A stretch of DNA of 64,000 nucleotides from Herbiconiux sp. SALV-R1 (GCF_013113715.1 NZ_CP053344.1:2976001-3040000); one strand, 5' to 3'; positions 50,544 through 60,507 are shown, numbered from the stretch's first letter. The notes: a model not told the origin generated them from the sequence alone. Numbers and translations are program-made.

Positions 50544-50954
50544 GTGCCGAACGAACTCAGCCGCCGCACCGTCGTCGGAGCGGTCTGGGCAGCTCCCGTC
50601 GTGGCACTCGCCGCCGCCGCACCGGCGGCTGCCGCCTCGCCACTCCCGCCCACACCCCGTTTCGTCGACCAGATCACCATCACGACCGCCGAGAGCAACT
50701 TCATGCGCACGTTGTTCCAGATCGACGTGACCGGGTCGGGGTTCAGCGACGTCATCGGCGTGGGCTGGGAGACCAACGACTGGAACGTCGCCTACCCGCA
50801 GGGGTTCACGCAGTTCTGGACCTCGAGCGCCGAGACCGCGACGGGGTGGCTCGAGATCCCGACCTGGCACGAGGAGATCGTGGAGTACCAGGCCATCCTC
50901 GAGGTGACGATCCTCGGCAAGCGCGTCTCGTACGAGTACACCCGCCGGCCGTAG
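50544..50954 (+). CDS. Tat-exported small hypothetical protein
   Basis: A 136-residue protein with a twin-arginine signal: PNELSRRTVVGAVWAAPVVALAAAAPAAAAS (SRRTVV then a hydrophobic stretch and AxA cleavage near residue 31). The mature part of about 105 residues has no membrane segment, two or three Trp (GWETNDWNVAYPQGF, FWTSS, GWLEIPTWHEE) and a beta-rich look, ending RVSYEYTRRP. I do not recognise a family. GTG at 50544 has AAGGGG six bases upstream; the upstream open frame has no Tat signal. It stands alone between the deaminase and the SpoU gene. Confidence 0.72.
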   Translation: MPNELSRRTVVGAVWAAPVVALAAAAPAAAASPLPPTPRFVDQITITTAESNFMRTLFQIDVTGSGFSDVIGVGWETNDWNVAYPQGFTQFWTSSAETATGWLEIPTWHEEIVEYQAILEVTILGKRVSYEYTRRP

Positions 50955-51063
50955 CGAGCGGATGCGCGGGCGGCGCCCACGCGCGGGCCGACGCGGGCGA
51001 CGCGCCGGGTCGGTGGGTTCGCGGTCGTGAGTGCGGCGGGTCGAGTCGCGGATGGCGGCGGCG

Positions 51064-51942
51064 CTAACGGTCGCCCGAGACGGCCCACATCGCGACGGCG
51101 CTCGCGGCGGCGACGTTGAGCGAGTCGATGCCGTGCAGCATCGGGATGCTCACCACTGTGTCGGCAGCGGCCAGCGCCTCCGCGGTGAGGCCGTCGCCCT
51201 CGGCGCCGAGCACCAGGGCGACCCGCTCGGGGAGGCGGCGTTCGAAGTCGCGGAGGCTCACCGCATCCGGAGTGAGGGCGAGCGCCGCGATGTGGAAGCC
51301 GCGCGCGTGCAGCTGCGGGGCGAGCTCGTGCCACGGGCCGGTGCGGGTCCAGGGCACTTGGAGCACCGTGCCCATGCTCACCCGGATGGCGCGCCGGTAG
51401 TACGGATCGCTGCACTGCGGCGTCACCAGCACCGCGTCGGCGCCGATCGCCCCGGCCGAGCGGAAGATCGCGCCGAGGTTCGTGGGGTCGACCACGTTCT
51501 CCACCACGACGATCCGCCGCGCGCCGCCGGCCGCGCTGTCGGTGGTCGGGTCGCCAGCGGGGTTCGCCGCCGGGGCGGAGAGCAGCTCGTCGACGGGGCG
51601 GAGTGCGGGGCGCGACATCGAGGCGACCAGGGCGCGGTGCAGGCGGTAGCCGGTGAGTTCGGCGAGGAGGTCGTCGGAGCCGACGAAGACCGGGGTGTCG
51701 GGGTGTCCGGCTGCGGCGAGCGCGTCGAGGGCCTCGGCGGCCGCGCTCTCGAGCGCCAGCACCGAGCGGGGGCGGTGTCCGGCGGCGAGCGCCCGCTCGA
51801 ACACCAGCAGCGACTCCGCGAGATAGAGCCCGTGCTCGCGGCCCGGTTCACGACGGCGCACGTTCTTCAGCGCGACATCGGTGGCGCGGGCGAAGTCGGC
51901 GAGGCGCGCATCGGCGATGTCGTGGAGATCGATGCGGGGCAC
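51064..51942 (-). CDS. SpoU-family RNA 2'-O-methyltransferase
   Basis: A 292-residue TrmH-type enzyme that methylates a ribose 2'-OH of rRNA or tRNA using S-adenosylmethionine. An N-terminal RNA-binding-like region (about 1-115; FVGSDDLLAELTGYRLHRALVASMSRP) precedes the trefoil-knot catalytic domain: VVENVVDPTNLGAIFRSAGAIGADAVLV (motif 1), VALVLGAEGDGLTAEAL (motif 2) and IPMLHGIDSLNVAAASAVAMW (motif 3). All three are intact. An Ala/Gly insert lies before motif 1. GTG at 51942. Confidence 0.93.
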   Translation of the reverse strand: MPRIDLHDIADARLADFARATDVALKNVRRREPGREHGLYLAESLLVFERALAAGHRPRSVLALESAAAEALDALAAAGHPDTPVFVGSDDLLAELTGYRLHRALVASMSRPALRPVDELLSAPAANPAGDPTTDSAAGGARRIVVVENVVDPTNLGAIFRSAGAIGADAVLVTPQCSDPYYRRAIRVSMGTVLQVPWTRTGPWHELAPQLHARGFHIAALALTPDAVSLRDFERRLPERVALVLGAEGDGLTAEALAAADTVVSIPMLHGIDSLNVAAASAVAMWAVSGDR

Positions 51943-51974
51943 GCCCAGAGTCTAGGCGCGGCCCGCCCGCCACG

Positions 51975-52028
51975 TTGGTCGCGCAAAGTGTCGCTTCGCG
52001 GCCTCGGGAGAGCACTTCGCGCGACCAG
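51975..52028. repeat. GTCGC palindrome, copy D
   Basis: TTGGTCGCGCAAAGTG (51975-51990) and GAGCACTTCGCGCGACCA (52010-52027) pair around about 19 bases. It lies between the SpoU gene start and the IclR gene end. Confidence 0.85.
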
Positions 52029-52070
52029 GAGCGGCGGGCTGGGCCTGCCCCACGCGCGGGCAAGCGCGGG

Positions 52071-52847
52071 TCAGCGCGGGGCGCTGAGGCGGCGGGTGAT
52101 GGTGTGGGCCTGGTCGAGGAGGAGGCGCCCGAGCTCGGGGCGGCGGTCGGGGCGGAAGCGCGACTCGATGCCGGTGAGCGACAGCGCCCACGCCGGACGG
52201 CCGGCGGCGTCGAAGACCGCAGCGCCCATGCCCCAGCTCCCCTCGAGGATGAGCGCCGGGTTCACCGCGTACCCCGTCTCCCGGGTCGCCGCGATGCGCG
52301 ACCGTAGCGCGTCGGGCGCGTGCTGCGGCCCCCACCTCTCCTCGAGCGCGGGCGCCGATGCCTCGAGGTACCCGTCGATCTCGTCGTCGCCAAGGAACGT
52401 CAGGATGGCGAGCCCCGCCGACGCCACCCCCAGCGGAAACCGCACCCCCTCGTACAGCACGAACGACCGCACCGGAAAGCTCCCCTCCTCGCGCAGCAGG
52501 CACACGGTCTCGTTGCCGCGCCGCGCCGAGAAGAAAGCGCTCTCGCCGGTCTCCCTGGCCAGGATGCGCACGCTCTCGCGCGCCGCATCCGTGATGTCGT
52601 AGCGGTCGGCCGCGAGCGACCCGAGCAGGTACAGCTCCGGCCCGAGGAACCAGCGGCCGTGCGCCGTGTCGTGGTCGACGAAGCCCTCGGCGGCGAGCGA
52701 CGACAGCAGGCGGTGCGTGGTGGGGCGGGTGAAGCCCGTGGCGTGCGCGACGGCGGAGGCCGTGACACCGTCAGGGAACTCCGACACGACCTTCAGAACA
52801 CGACTCACCCGCGATACCAGTTGCGCGCCCTGAACCGCCTCAGCCAT
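52071..52847 (-). CDS. IclR-family transcriptional regulator
   Basis: A 258-residue regulator. The winged helix (about 10-70; LVSRVSRVLKVVSEFPDGVTASAVAHATGFTRPTTHRLLSSLAAEGFVDH) is followed by the effector-binding GAF-like domain (about 85-250), with FVLYEGVRFPLGVASAGLAIL and RETGYAVNPALILEGSWGMGAAVFD; these are typical IclR/PcaR ligand-domain motifs. It is divergent from the CoA-transferase/thiolase operon and is the obvious candidate to regulate it, by analogy with PcaR/PcaU. No matching perfect palindrome was found in the 156-bp gap. Confidence 0.93.
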   Translation of the reverse strand: MAEAVQGAQLVSRVSRVLKVVSEFPDGVTASAVAHATGFTRPTTHRLLSSLAAEGFVDHDTAHGRWFLGPELYLLGSLAADRYDITDAARESVRILARETGESAFFSARRGNETVCLLREEGSFPVRSFVLYEGVRFPLGVASAGLAILTFLGDDEIDGYLEASAPALEERWGPQHAPDALRSRIAATRETGYAVNPALILEGSWGMGAAVFDAAGRPAWALSLTGIESRFRPDRRPELGRLLLDQAHTITRRLSAPR

Positions 52848-53003
52848 CTGCGCGCCTCAGCTTGTCCATATGGTGAGCATACGCGCATCCGTCGACCACA
52901 CTGCAAGAGAGCGGATGCGCGCGCGATTGACCCAGAATAAGCCCCGACATACGGTCGACACATCTGAAGAGGTGACCACCAGATGGACACGAAGGAGTGC
53001 CGA

Positions 53004-53747
53004 ATGTCGAAGCTGTGGCCGGGAGCCGTCGAAGCGTTGCACGAGGCGGTGACCGACGGGAGCACCGTCGCGGTCGGCGGGTTTGGTCTGAGCGGAAACC
53101 CCAGCGACCTCATCGAGGCGCTGCGCGACACCGGCGCCACCGACCTCACCATCGTGTCGAACAACATGGGCGTCGACGGCAAGGGCCTCGGCGTGCTGCT
53201 CGAGAACCGTCAAGTGGCCAAGGTGATCGCCTCGTACGTCGGCGAGAACAAGCTGTTCGCCGCCCAGTACCTCAGCGGCGAGCTCGAGGTGGAGTTCGTG
53301 CCACAGGGCACGCTCGCCGAGCGACTCCGCGCCGGCGGGGCGGGCATCGCGGGTTTCTACACGAAGACCGGCGTCGGCACCCCCGTCGCCGAGGGCAAGC
53401 CGCTCGCCGAGTTCGACGGTGAGACCTACGTGCTCGAGCGCGGCATCGTGGCCGACGTCTCCCTCGTGCACGCGCACCGCGCCGACCGCGAGGGCAACCT
53501 CGTCTACCGGCACACCGCCCGCAACTTCAACCCGCTCGTCGCCACCGCGGGCCGGCTCACCATCGCCGAGGCCGAGGAGGTGGTGGACGGATGGCTCGAC
53601 CCCGACACCGTCGTCACCCCCGGCATCTTCGTGCAGCGCCTCGTGACGGCGCGGCCGCGGGTGAAAGACATCGAGCAGCGCACGGTGAGGCCCCGCCCGG
53701 CCGGAGCGGCCGCCCCGGCCGCGACCACGGAGAGGATCGCGTCATGA
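53004..53747 (+). CDS. 3-oxoacid CoA-transferase subunit A
   Basis: A 247-residue alpha subunit of a family I CoA-transferase (PcaI/ScoA/AtoD-like). [48 protein letters not shown] and [12 protein letters not shown]-like region, then [29 protein letters not shown], are family hallmarks. It binds the acyl-CoA with subunit B. ATG at 53004 has AAGGAG seven bases upstream. The gene ends in an ATGA overlap with subunit B. Confidence 0.93.
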   Translation: MSKLWPGAVEALHEAVTDGSTVAVGGFGLSGNPSDLIEALRDTGATDLTIVSNNMGVDGKGLGVLLENRQVAKVIASYVGENKLFAAQYLSGELEVEFVPQGTLAERLRAGGAGIAGFYTKTGVGTPVAEGKPLAEFDGETYVLERGIVADVSLVHAHRADREGNLVYRHTARNFNPLVATAGRLTIAEAEEVVDGWLDPDTVVTPGIFVQRLVTARPRVKDIEQRTVRPRPAGAAAPAATTERIAS

Positions 53748-54430
53748 GCTGGACACGGGACGAGATGGCGGCCATCGCCGCCGCCGAGCTGCGCGACGGT
53801 GAGTACGTGAACCTCGGCATCGGCATCCCGACCCTCGTCGCGAACCACCTTCCGCCCGGCGTGAACGTGACGCTGCAGAGCGAGAACGGGCTGCTCGGCA
53901 TGGGCCCCTTCCCCTACGAGGGCGAGGAGGACGCCGACCTCATCAACGCCGGCAAGCAGACCGTCACCCTGCTGGGCGGCGGAAGCTACTTCGACTCGGC
54001 CACCTCGTTCGGCATGATCCGCGGCGGGCACGTGGCGAAGGCCATCCTGGGTGCGCTGCAGGTCGCGGGGAACGGCGATCTCGCGAACTGGACCATCCCG
54101 GGCAAGCTCGTGAAGGGCATGGGCGGCGCCATGGACCTCGTCGCCGGTACCCCGCGCGTGATCGTCATCACCGACCACCTCTCGAAAGACGGCTCCCCGA
54201 AGATCGTCGAGCGCTGCGACCTGCCCCTCACGGGCGCCGGCGTGGTCGACCGCATCATCAGCGACCTCGCCGTCTTCGACGTCACGGATGGCGCGCTGGT
54301 GCTGCGGGCGACAGCGCCCGGCGTGACGGTCGACGAGGTGCGCGCGAAGACCGGTGCGGCATTCGGCGTCGATCTCGACGAGACTGTGCTGAGTGCTGTC
54401 ACCGCCGACACAGAAGGAGCACCGGCATGA
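53744..54430 (+). CDS. 3-oxoacid CoA-transferase subunit B
   Basis: A 228-residue beta subunit. It carries the catalytic glutamate in the [14 protein letters not shown] motif (Glu about 47) and [22 protein letters not shown], with [25 protein letters not shown]. With subunit A it moves CoA from succinyl-CoA to a 3-oxoacid such as acetoacetate or 3-oxoadipate; the substrate cannot be settled from sequence. Overlaps both neighbours by four bases, so translation is tightly coupled. Confidence 0.93.
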   Translation: MSWTRDEMAAIAAAELRDGEYVNLGIGIPTLVANHLPPGVNVTLQSENGLLGMGPFPYEGEEDADLINAGKQTVTLLGGGSYFDSATSFGMIRGGHVAKAILGALQVAGNGDLANWTIPGKLVKGMGGAMDLVAGTPRVIVITDHLSKDGSPKIVERCDLPLTGAGVVDRIISDLAVFDVTDGALVLRATAPGVTVDEVRAKTGAAFGVDLDETVLSAVTADTEGAPA

Positions 54431-55599
54431 GCGCCGTCATCGTGGGCTACGCCCGCACCCCGTTCGTGAAGTTCACCGGGCAGTTCGCCACCGTTCCCGC
54501 CACCGAGCTGGGTGCGGCGGCCATCCGCGCCGCGTTGGAGCGGGCCGGGGTGGCCGCCGACGAGGTCGACCGCGTGTTCGCCGGGCAGGTGCTGCAGGCG
54601 GGGGCCGGGCAGAACCCGGCCCGTCAGGCGGCGGCGGGGGCGGGCATCCCGCTCACCGTGCCGGCCATGACGCTGAACGCCGTGTGCCTCTCGGGCACCG
54701 AGGCCGTGGTGTCGGGTGTGCGACTGATCGAGACCGGGGAGGCCGACATCGTGGTGGCCGCCGGGCAGGAGTCGATGACCCTCGCCCCGCACGCCTGGCC
54801 GGGCTCGCGGGCGGGCAAGCGCTACGGATCGATCGAACTCGTCGACCTGCTCGACCACGACGGCCTCACCGACGCCTTCGAGAAGCGCTCGATGGGCGCC
54901 TCGACCGAGAGCCGCAACGAGGGGCTCTCGATCTCACGCGAGGAGCAGGACGAATGGGCCGCCTCCTCGCACCAGCGCCTCGCCGCGTCGGAGGAGTTCC
55001 AGGCCGGCGAGATCGTGCCGTTCTCGGTGCCCGGACGCCGCGGGTCGACGGTCGTGACGGCCGACGACGGGTTGCGTGCCGACACGACCGCCTCGTCGCT
55101 CGCGGGTCTGCGGCCGGCCTTCGGAGCATCCGGAACCATCACGGCGGGCAACTCGTCGCAGATCACGGATGGCGCGGCCGCCCTCGTGCTGATGAGCGAG
55201 AGCGCAGCGGCGTCGCGGGGAATCAAGGCGATCGCGCGTGTGCTCGCGCACTCCTTCGTGGCGGGGCCCGACGTGTCGCTGCACGCGCAGCCGTCGAACG
55301 CCATCGCGGCGGCGCTCGCGAAGACCCGGCATGAGGCGTCGGCGCTGAGCGCGATCGAGATCAACGAGGCGTTCGCGGCGGTGGCGGTGCACTCCACGCG
55401 CGAGCTCGGGGTCGACCCGGCGATCGTGAACGCGCACGGCGGGGCGATCGCGCTCGGGCACCCCGTGGGGGCGTCGGGCACGCGAATCGTCGGCACGCTC
55501 GCGCGCCAACTCGCGGCTGCGGGGCCCGGGTCGCTGGGAGCCGCGGGCATCTGCGGCGGCGGCGGGCTGGGGGCGGCGGTCATCCTCGAGGCGGTGTAG
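54427..55599 (+). CDS. Acetyl-CoA acetyltransferase (thiolase)
   Basis: A 390-residue degradative or biosynthetic thiolase. The nucleophile is Cys87 ([14 protein letters not shown]), with His345 in [14 protein letters not shown] and Cys376 in GICGGGGLG completing the active site. A C-terminal NEAFA motif ([13 protein letters not shown]) is intact. With the CoA-transferase it would split acetoacetyl-CoA (ketone body/branched-chain use) or 3-oxoadipyl-CoA (aromatic catabolism). Overlap with subunit B is ATGA. Confidence 0.93.
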   Translation: MSAVIVGYARTPFVKFTGQFATVPATELGAAAIRAALERAGVAADEVDRVFAGQVLQAGAGQNPARQAAAGAGIPLTVPAMTLNAVCLSGTEAVVSGVRLIETGEADIVVAAGQESMTLAPHAWPGSRAGKRYGSIELVDLLDHDGLTDAFEKRSMGASTESRNEGLSISREEQDEWAASSHQRLAASEEFQAGEIVPFSVPGRRGSTVVTADDGLRADTTASSLAGLRPAFGASGTITAGNSSQITDGAAALVLMSESAAASRGIKAIARVLAHSFVAGPDVSLHAQPSNAIAAALAKTRHEASALSAIEINEAFAAVAVHSTRELGVDPAIVNAHGGAIALGHPVGASGTRIVGTLARQLAAAGPGSLGAAGICGGGGLGAAVILEAV

Positions 55600-55672
55600 C
55601 GGGCGCTGGCGCGGCGAGCGCGGCCGCGCGGGTGCCGCGGCGATTGCGGGTCCGTGCGCCGCGGAACGGCCG

Positions 55673-56182
55673 TTAGGGCCGTTGCAGCACGACCGATGTC
55701 GGGGTCGCCGCGCGACTTGCCGCGGCCCGCACCGACCATGCGACCGCCCAGCCGAGGCAGGCGCCGGCCGTGTTGGTGATGATGTCGTTGATGTCGGCGG
55801 TGCGGCCCGCATCCATCGCGTACTGGGTGATCTCGATCGCCAGCGTCGACCCGAGTGCGACGAGGAACGTGGGCGCGAAGCGCACTCCCGCCGCCACCAG
55901 CAGCACACCGAGCGGCACGAACACGAAGAGGTTGAGCACGGCGTCGATCGCCGACCCCGTGCCGTCGAAGAGGAGTGGCACGAGGTTGAGTCGCACGCCG
56001 AGACCCGATCCAGGCCGGAGCGTCATGAACCCCACGGCGAGCGCCCACACCACCGCGAGCAGCGGCGCACCCACGCGCGAGGGTCGCGCCGATGCCCCCG
56101 CCACCCCCGCACGCACGAGCCCCACCACCGCGAGCCCCACGAGGGTCGCGGCGAACAGCAGGTTCAGGGCGAAGCTCGTCAT
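55673..56182 (-). CDS. VanZ-like family protein
   Basis: A 169-residue membrane protein with four or five helices. Core VanZ motifs are LAVGFMTLRPG, RLNLVPLLF (N-L-x-P), FVPLGVLLVAAG and STLAIEITQYAMDAGRTADINDIITNTAGACLGWAV, the last being the family's most conserved stretch. VanZ is linked to teicoplanin resistance in enterococci; chromosomal relatives have unknown roles. ATG at 56182 is preceded by AGGGCG. It converges on the thiolase across 73 bp that contain an AACGGCC/GGCCGTT hairpin overlapping its stop. Confidence 0.9.
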   Translation of the reverse strand: MTSFALNLLFAATLVGLAVVGLVRAGVAGASARPSRVGAPLLAVVWALAVGFMTLRPGSGLGVRLNLVPLLFDGTGSAIDAVLNLFVFVPLGVLLVAAGVRFAPTFLVALGSTLAIEITQYAMDAGRTADINDIITNTAGACLGWAVAWSVRAAASRAATPTSVVLQRP

Positions 56183-56498
56183 GATCGCCCTAGCCTGCCC
56201 CACCCGCACCCGCTCTCCCTGAGTGCGGGCTTGGACACTCCTGGGGGGTGGCGCGAGGGGGCGTGTGACGCCGTGTGACCTCGGGGGCGGAGGGGGTGCG
56301 GGGAGCGCCGTAGGATTGAGGGTGGCTCCCGGCTGAGGCGACTCCCGGCGGGCGCCGCGCCGCATCCCGAAACCACCACGAGTCAGCCCGGGTGCCGCGC
56401 ACAACCCGAACGCACCACCCGCACCCAGCACCCAGCACCCGCTTCCAGCACCCCGCACCCCTGCACCCAGCACCCCGAATCACCGTTAGGACATTCCC
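56183..56498 (+). other. C-rich gap with CACCCAG repeats before the nucleoside operon
   Basis: The first 200 bases show nothing clear. From about 56415 to 56480, CACCCAG/CACCCCG-like heptamers recur (for example at 56423, 56430, 56464). AGGA lies eight bases before the ATG at 56499. No riboswitch core was recognised. The repeat would lie in the operon's leader if transcription begins upstream of it. Confidence 0.5.
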
Positions 56499-57551
56499 AT
56501 GCCCTCATTCGCGCGCCGCACCCTCGCGGCGACCGCCGCGGCCGGCCTCCTCGTCACCCTCGCCGCCTGCAGCTCGGGCGGCGACGCCTCGAGCACCGGC
56601 GCCTCAGGCGGCGACACCGACGCGTCGATCATCGTGATCACGCCCACCCCGGTCGGCTCCAACAACTTCCTGCAGCTCGCCGTCGACGGCGCGAACGAGG
56701 CGGGCGAGAAGTACAACGCCAGCGTCGACGTCTACGAGAGCGAAGACCCGACGAGCATCCAGCAGAACATCGACGCCGCCGTGCGCGAGAAGCCGAGCGT
56801 GATCGTGGGCGTGAGCTTCAGCGTGCTCGACCAGATCACCGCTGCCGCCGCTGACTACCCCGACCAGCAGTTCCTGCTCATCGACACCTCGGCCGAGAAC
56901 CCCACCGAGAACCTCACCGCCGCCGTGTTCAAGGAGTACGAGGCGACTTACCTCACCGGTGTCGAGGCCGGCCTCCTCACCCAGTCGGGCGACGTCGGCG
57001 TGGTCGCCTCGCTCGACACCCCGTTCCTGCACCGCTGGGTCGACCCCTTCTTCGAGGGCGCGAAGAGCGTGAAGCCCGACGTGAAGACCGCCGTGCAGTA
57101 CGTGGGCGGCGACAACCCGTTCGGTGACCAGGCCCGCGCGAAAGCGCAGGCGCAGATCCTCGCCGACGGCGGCGCCGACTACGTGCAGGCCGCGGCCTCC
57201 GGCGGCAATCTCGGCGTCTTCGAGGCCGCCAGCGAGACCGGCTTCAAGGCCTTCGGCGTCGACACCAACCAGTGCCTCGACTCCCCCGGCAACGTGGTCG
57301 ACAACGCCATCAAGCGCGTCGACGTGGCGGTCGTGAACTCCGTCGGCGACATCCTCGACGGCAAGACCGGCGGCTTCACCGCCTACGGCCTCGCCGAGGG
57401 CGGCGTGGGCCTCACCGGCCTCGAAGACGGCGTCGCCGACTCCGAGTGCCTCATCGCCGACCACCCCGACGTGATCGAGAAGGTCGCCGCCGTGCGCGAC
57501 CAGATCGTCTCGGGCGAGATCGTGGTTCAAGACCCGCTCACCGCTGGATGA
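56499..57551 (+). CDS. BMP-family nucleoside ABC transporter lipoprotein
   Basis: A 350-residue substrate-binding lipoprotein (Bmp/PnrA/Med family). Signal MPSFARRTLAATAAAGLLV with lipobox LAAC (Cys24), then SDDSS-like linker. The body shows SIIVITPTPVGSNNFLQLAVDGANEA, PSVIVGVSFSVLDQITAAAADYP and GDVGVVASLDTPFLHRWVDPFFEGA, in line with PnrA-type purine nucleoside receptors, with DTNQCLDSPGNVVDNAIKRVDVAVV near the end. The stop overlaps the ATPase start (ATGA). Ligand preference is inferred from the nucleoside hydrolase in the same operon. Confidence 0.92.
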   Translation: MPSFARRTLAATAAAGLLVTLAACSSGGDASSTGASGGDTDASIIVITPTPVGSNNFLQLAVDGANEAGEKYNASVDVYESEDPTSIQQNIDAAVREKPSVIVGVSFSVLDQITAAAADYPDQQFLLIDTSAENPTENLTAAVFKEYEATYLTGVEAGLLTQSGDVGVVASLDTPFLHRWVDPFFEGAKSVKPDVKTAVQYVGGDNPFGDQARAKAQAQILADGGADYVQAAASGGNLGVFEAASETGFKAFGVDTNQCLDSPGNVVDNAIKRVDVAVVNSVGDILDGKTGGFTAYGLAEGGVGLTGLEDGVADSECLIADHPDVIEKVAAVRDQIVSGEIVVQDPLTAG

Positions 57552-59386
57552 CCCTTCCCGCAGCACAGCAGGTTCCGGCAGTTCCCGCAGTCGAACTGAC
57601 CGGTATCGGCAAGAGGTTCGGCGCCGTCGTGGCCAACGACGGCGTCGACCTCGTGCTGCGCCGCGGCTCCGTGCACGCCGTGATGGGCGAGAACGGCGCC
57701 GGCAAGTCGACGCTCATGTCGATGCTGTTCGGCCTGCTGAAACCGGATGCGGGTGAGATCAAGGTCGACGGCTCACCGGTCTCCTTCGACGGCCCGCTCG
57801 ACGCCATCGCCGCGGGTCTCGGCATGGTGCACCAGCACTTCAGGCTGTTCGTCTCGATGTCGGTGGCCGACAACGTGGTGTACGGCGCCGAACCGCGCCG
57901 CCGCGGACTCGTCGACCGCTCCGCCGCCCGCGCCCGCGTGCGTGAGCTGAGCGAGCGCTACGGCCTGGAGACCGACCCGGATGCTGTGGTCGGCACCCTC
58001 TCGGCCGGCGCCCGGCAGCGCGTCGAGATCCTCAAGGCGCTGCATCGCGACGCCCGCATCCTGATCCTCGACGAACCCACCGCGGTGCTCACGCCGAGCG
58101 AGGTGGACTCGCTGTTCGCCGTCATCCGCCGGGCCGCCGACGCCGGGAGCACGGTGGTCTTGGTCACGCACAAGATCCAGGAGGTGCTCGCCATCTCCGA
58201 CGAGGTCACCGTGCTGCGCGACGGCCGCGTGACCGGGCGGTTCGCCACCGCGGAGGTGACCAGCGCATCCCTCGTGCAGGCGATGACCGGGCGTGAGATC
58301 GACGAGGTGCAGAACCCCGGCACCGGCACGACCGGCGATGCAGTGCTCGAGATCGCGGGCCTGAGCGTCGGAGGCGCTGGCGGCACCGTGCGCAGCGTCG
58401 ACGACGTCTCGCTCACCGTGCGCACGGGCGAGATCGTGGGCATCGCGGGCGTCTCGGGCAACGGACAGCACGAGCTCGTCGCCGCCGTGCTCGGCACCGT
58501 GCCGGCCGACGAGGGCACCGTGCTCGTCTCCGGCACCGACGTCGCCGGCCGCAGCGTGCGCGACCGCCGCGCCCTCGGCCTCGCCGTCATCCCCGAAGAC
58601 CGCCGCGGTGAGGGCACCGCCGTCACGATGTCGCTCGCCGAGAACGTGACCCTCGGCCACCACCGCACCCCGCCCATCGGCGCGTCGAAGGGCATCGGCC
58701 GCGGGTGGATGTCGATCCGCGCCGAGCGCGCCCGCGCCCGCCAGCTCATCGCCGACTACGACGTGCGCACCTCGGGCGAGCTCGCGACCGTCGGCTCGCT
58801 CTCGGGCGGCAACGCGCAGAAGGTCGTGATCGCCCGCGAGCTCTCTCACGGGGCGCCGCTGCTCATCGCCGAGCAGCCGACGCAGGGTGTGGATGTGGGG
58901 GCGATCGAGTCGATCCACGGGCGACTGCTCGACTACCGCGCCTCGGGCAAGGGGGTGCTGCTGGTGTCGCACGAGATCAGCGAGCTGCTCGCCCTCGCCG
59001 ACCGCGTGCTGGTGATGTACTCGGGCCGCATCGTCGCCGAGTTCCCGCGCGCCGAGGCCACGGCCGCGCGCATCGGCGCGGCGATGGCGGGCGCTGCGGC
59101 GCACGACGAAGCGGCGGCGGCCGAGCCGGCGACTGCGGCTGAGGCGCCAGCCGCCGGGGCGCCAGCGTCCGCAGTGGGCGCGCGAGGTGCGGCTGCGGCT
59201 GCGGCCGAGTCGGCGACTGCGGCCGAGGCGCCAGCGGCCGCGGCCGAAGCGCGCGGTGCGGGAGCGGCCGACCGCACCGAGCACGCGCACGACGGCCCGG
59301 ATGCGCACCCCACCCGCCCGGTCGCCCCGCCCCACGATCCCGTGCAGACCGCCATCGACCGCGAAGACGAGGGCCCCCGCCCATGA
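57548..59386 (+). CDS. Nucleoside ABC transporter ATP-binding protein (two ATPase domains)
   Basis: A 612-residue double ATPase of the RbsA/NupA type. First domain: Walker A GENGAGKST (47-55), signature-like LSAGARQRVEILKAL, Walker B ILILDEPTAVLTPSE. Second domain (about 265-510): GVSGNGQHEL in place of Walker A, signature LSGGNAQKVVIAREL, ending LLIAEQPTQGVDVGA. The second P-loop lacks the usual GKS/T, as in related sugar and nucleoside transporters, so only one site is probably fully active. An Ala/Glu-rich tail of about 100 residues (AEPATAAEAPAAGAPASAVG) follows and is unusual. Overlaps neighbours on both sides. Confidence 0.93.
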   Translation: MTLPAAQQVPAVPAVELTGIGKRFGAVVANDGVDLVLRRGSVHAVMGENGAGKSTLMSMLFGLLKPDAGEIKVDGSPVSFDGPLDAIAAGLGMVHQHFRLFVSMSVADNVVYGAEPRRRGLVDRSAARARVRELSERYGLETDPDAVVGTLSAGARQRVEILKALHRDARILILDEPTAVLTPSEVDSLFAVIRRAADAGSTVVLVTHKIQEVLAISDEVTVLRDGRVTGRFATAEVTSASLVQAMTGREIDEVQNPGTGTTGDAVLEIAGLSVGGAGGTVRSVDDVSLTVRTGEIVGIAGVSGNGQHELVAAVLGTVPADEGTVLVSGTDVAGRSVRDRRALGLAVIPEDRRGEGTAVTMSLAENVTLGHHRTPPIGASKGIGRGWMSIRAERARARQLIADYDVRTSGELATVGSLSGGNAQKVVIARELSHGAPLLIAEQPTQGVDVGAIESIHGRLLDYRASGKGVLLVSHEISELLALADRVLVMYSGRIVAEFPRAEATAARIGAAMAGAAAHDEAAAAEPATAAEAPAAGAPASAVGARGAAAAAAESATAAEAPAAAAEARGAGAADRTEHAHDGPDAHPTRPVAPPHDPVQTAIDREDEGPRP

Positions 59387-60507
59387 GCACCACCACGCCG
59401 CCCGACGCGCAGGCGACCCCACCCGAGGCACCGGCCGGCGCGACGCGCGCTGCCCGGCCGGCCACGCGCATCCTGAACACCGCCCTGCGGCACCCCGCGG
59501 TCGTGCCGATCGGAGCGGTCGTGCTCGCGCTGCTGATCGGCGCCGCCATCATGCTCGCCGCCGGGCTCGACCCGATCGTCGCCTACACGGCCGTGGTGTC
59601 GGGCGCCCTCGAGCCGGGCACGCTCGACTATACCTTCTCGGTCTGGGGCTTCATCTGCGGCATGGCCCTGGCAGCCGCCATCCCGTTGCGGATGGGCGAG
59701 TTCAACCTCGGCGGCAACGGGCAGCTCGTGCTGGGTGGCCTCACCGCAGCGCTCATCGCCGGGTACGCCCCGCTGCCGGGACCCATCGTCATCCCGCTCG
59801 CCGTGATCGGCGCGGCCGTTGTGTCGGGCGCCTTTGGAGCCCTCTCCGCGCCGCTCGCCACCCGGTTCGGCATCCCCATCATCATCTCGACGCTGCTGCT
59901 CTCGCCGGTCGCCGTGGCGATCGTGTCGTACCTGGTGCGCTTCCAGATCGGCGAGGCCGGCTCGGCCGTGGCGCAGACCCCGCGCCTGCCCGAGGGCGCT
60001 CGCATGTGGGCGCTGGGCGACTTCTCGTACTCGAACGTGGGGCTACTCATCATCATCGCGATGATGATCGTGTTCTGGGTGGTCGACTCCCGCAGCGCCG
60101 TCGGCTACGAGCTGCGGGTCGTGGGGGCGAATCGCCGCTTCGGCGCCTACGGCGGAGTGCGCGTCGGCAGGCTCGCGCTCGGCGCCATGGCCGCGGCGGG
60201 GGCGGCCGCGGGTGTGGTGGGCGCCATCATCGTGATGTCGTCGCCGTACCGCCTCATCGACGGGGCCCTCATCTCGCCCGGGTACACCTTCGCCGGTGTC
60301 GCCGCCGCGCTGCTCGCGGGCGGACGGCCTCTGCTGGTACCCGTGACCGCCATCCTGTTCACCGTGCTGCAGGTCGGCGGCGCCGCCATGGAGCGCTCGG
60401 CCGACGTGCCGCGCCAGCTCTCCGACGTGCTGCAAGGTGTGGTGATCGTGGTGCTGGCGCTCCGCGTCGTGCTCGACCAGCGCCGCAGCGAGAGGAGCTC
60501 GGCCTGA
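59383..60507 (+). CDS. Nucleoside ABC transporter permease (first)
   Basis: A 374-residue BPD_transp_2-type permease with about nine helices. The N-terminal tail (about 35 residues) is Ala/Pro-rich; the core contains IPLRMGEFNLGGNGQLVLGGLTAALIAGY, a hallmark of nucleoside permeases (NupB/YufP type). RVGRLALGAMAAAGAAAGVVGAIIV and FAGVAAALLAGGRPLLVPVTAILFTVLQVGG follow. It pairs with the next permease. The stop/start overlap is TGATG, one base. Confidence 0.93.
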   Translation: MSTTTPPDAQATPPEAPAGATRAARPATRILNTALRHPAVVPIGAVVLALLIGAAIMLAAGLDPIVAYTAVVSGALEPGTLDYTFSVWGFICGMALAAAIPLRMGEFNLGGNGQLVLGGLTAALIAGYAPLPGPIVIPLAVIGAAVVSGAFGALSAPLATRFGIPIIISTLLLSPVAVAIVSYLVRFQIGEAGSAVAQTPRLPEGARMWALGDFSYSNVGLLIIIAMMIVFWVVDSRSAVGYELRVVGANRRFGAYGGVRVGRLALGAMAAAGAAAGVVGAIIVMSSPYRLIDGALISPGYTFAGVAAALLAGGRPLLVPVTAILFTVLQVGGAAMERSADVPRQLSDVLQGVVIVVLALRVVLDQRRSERSSA

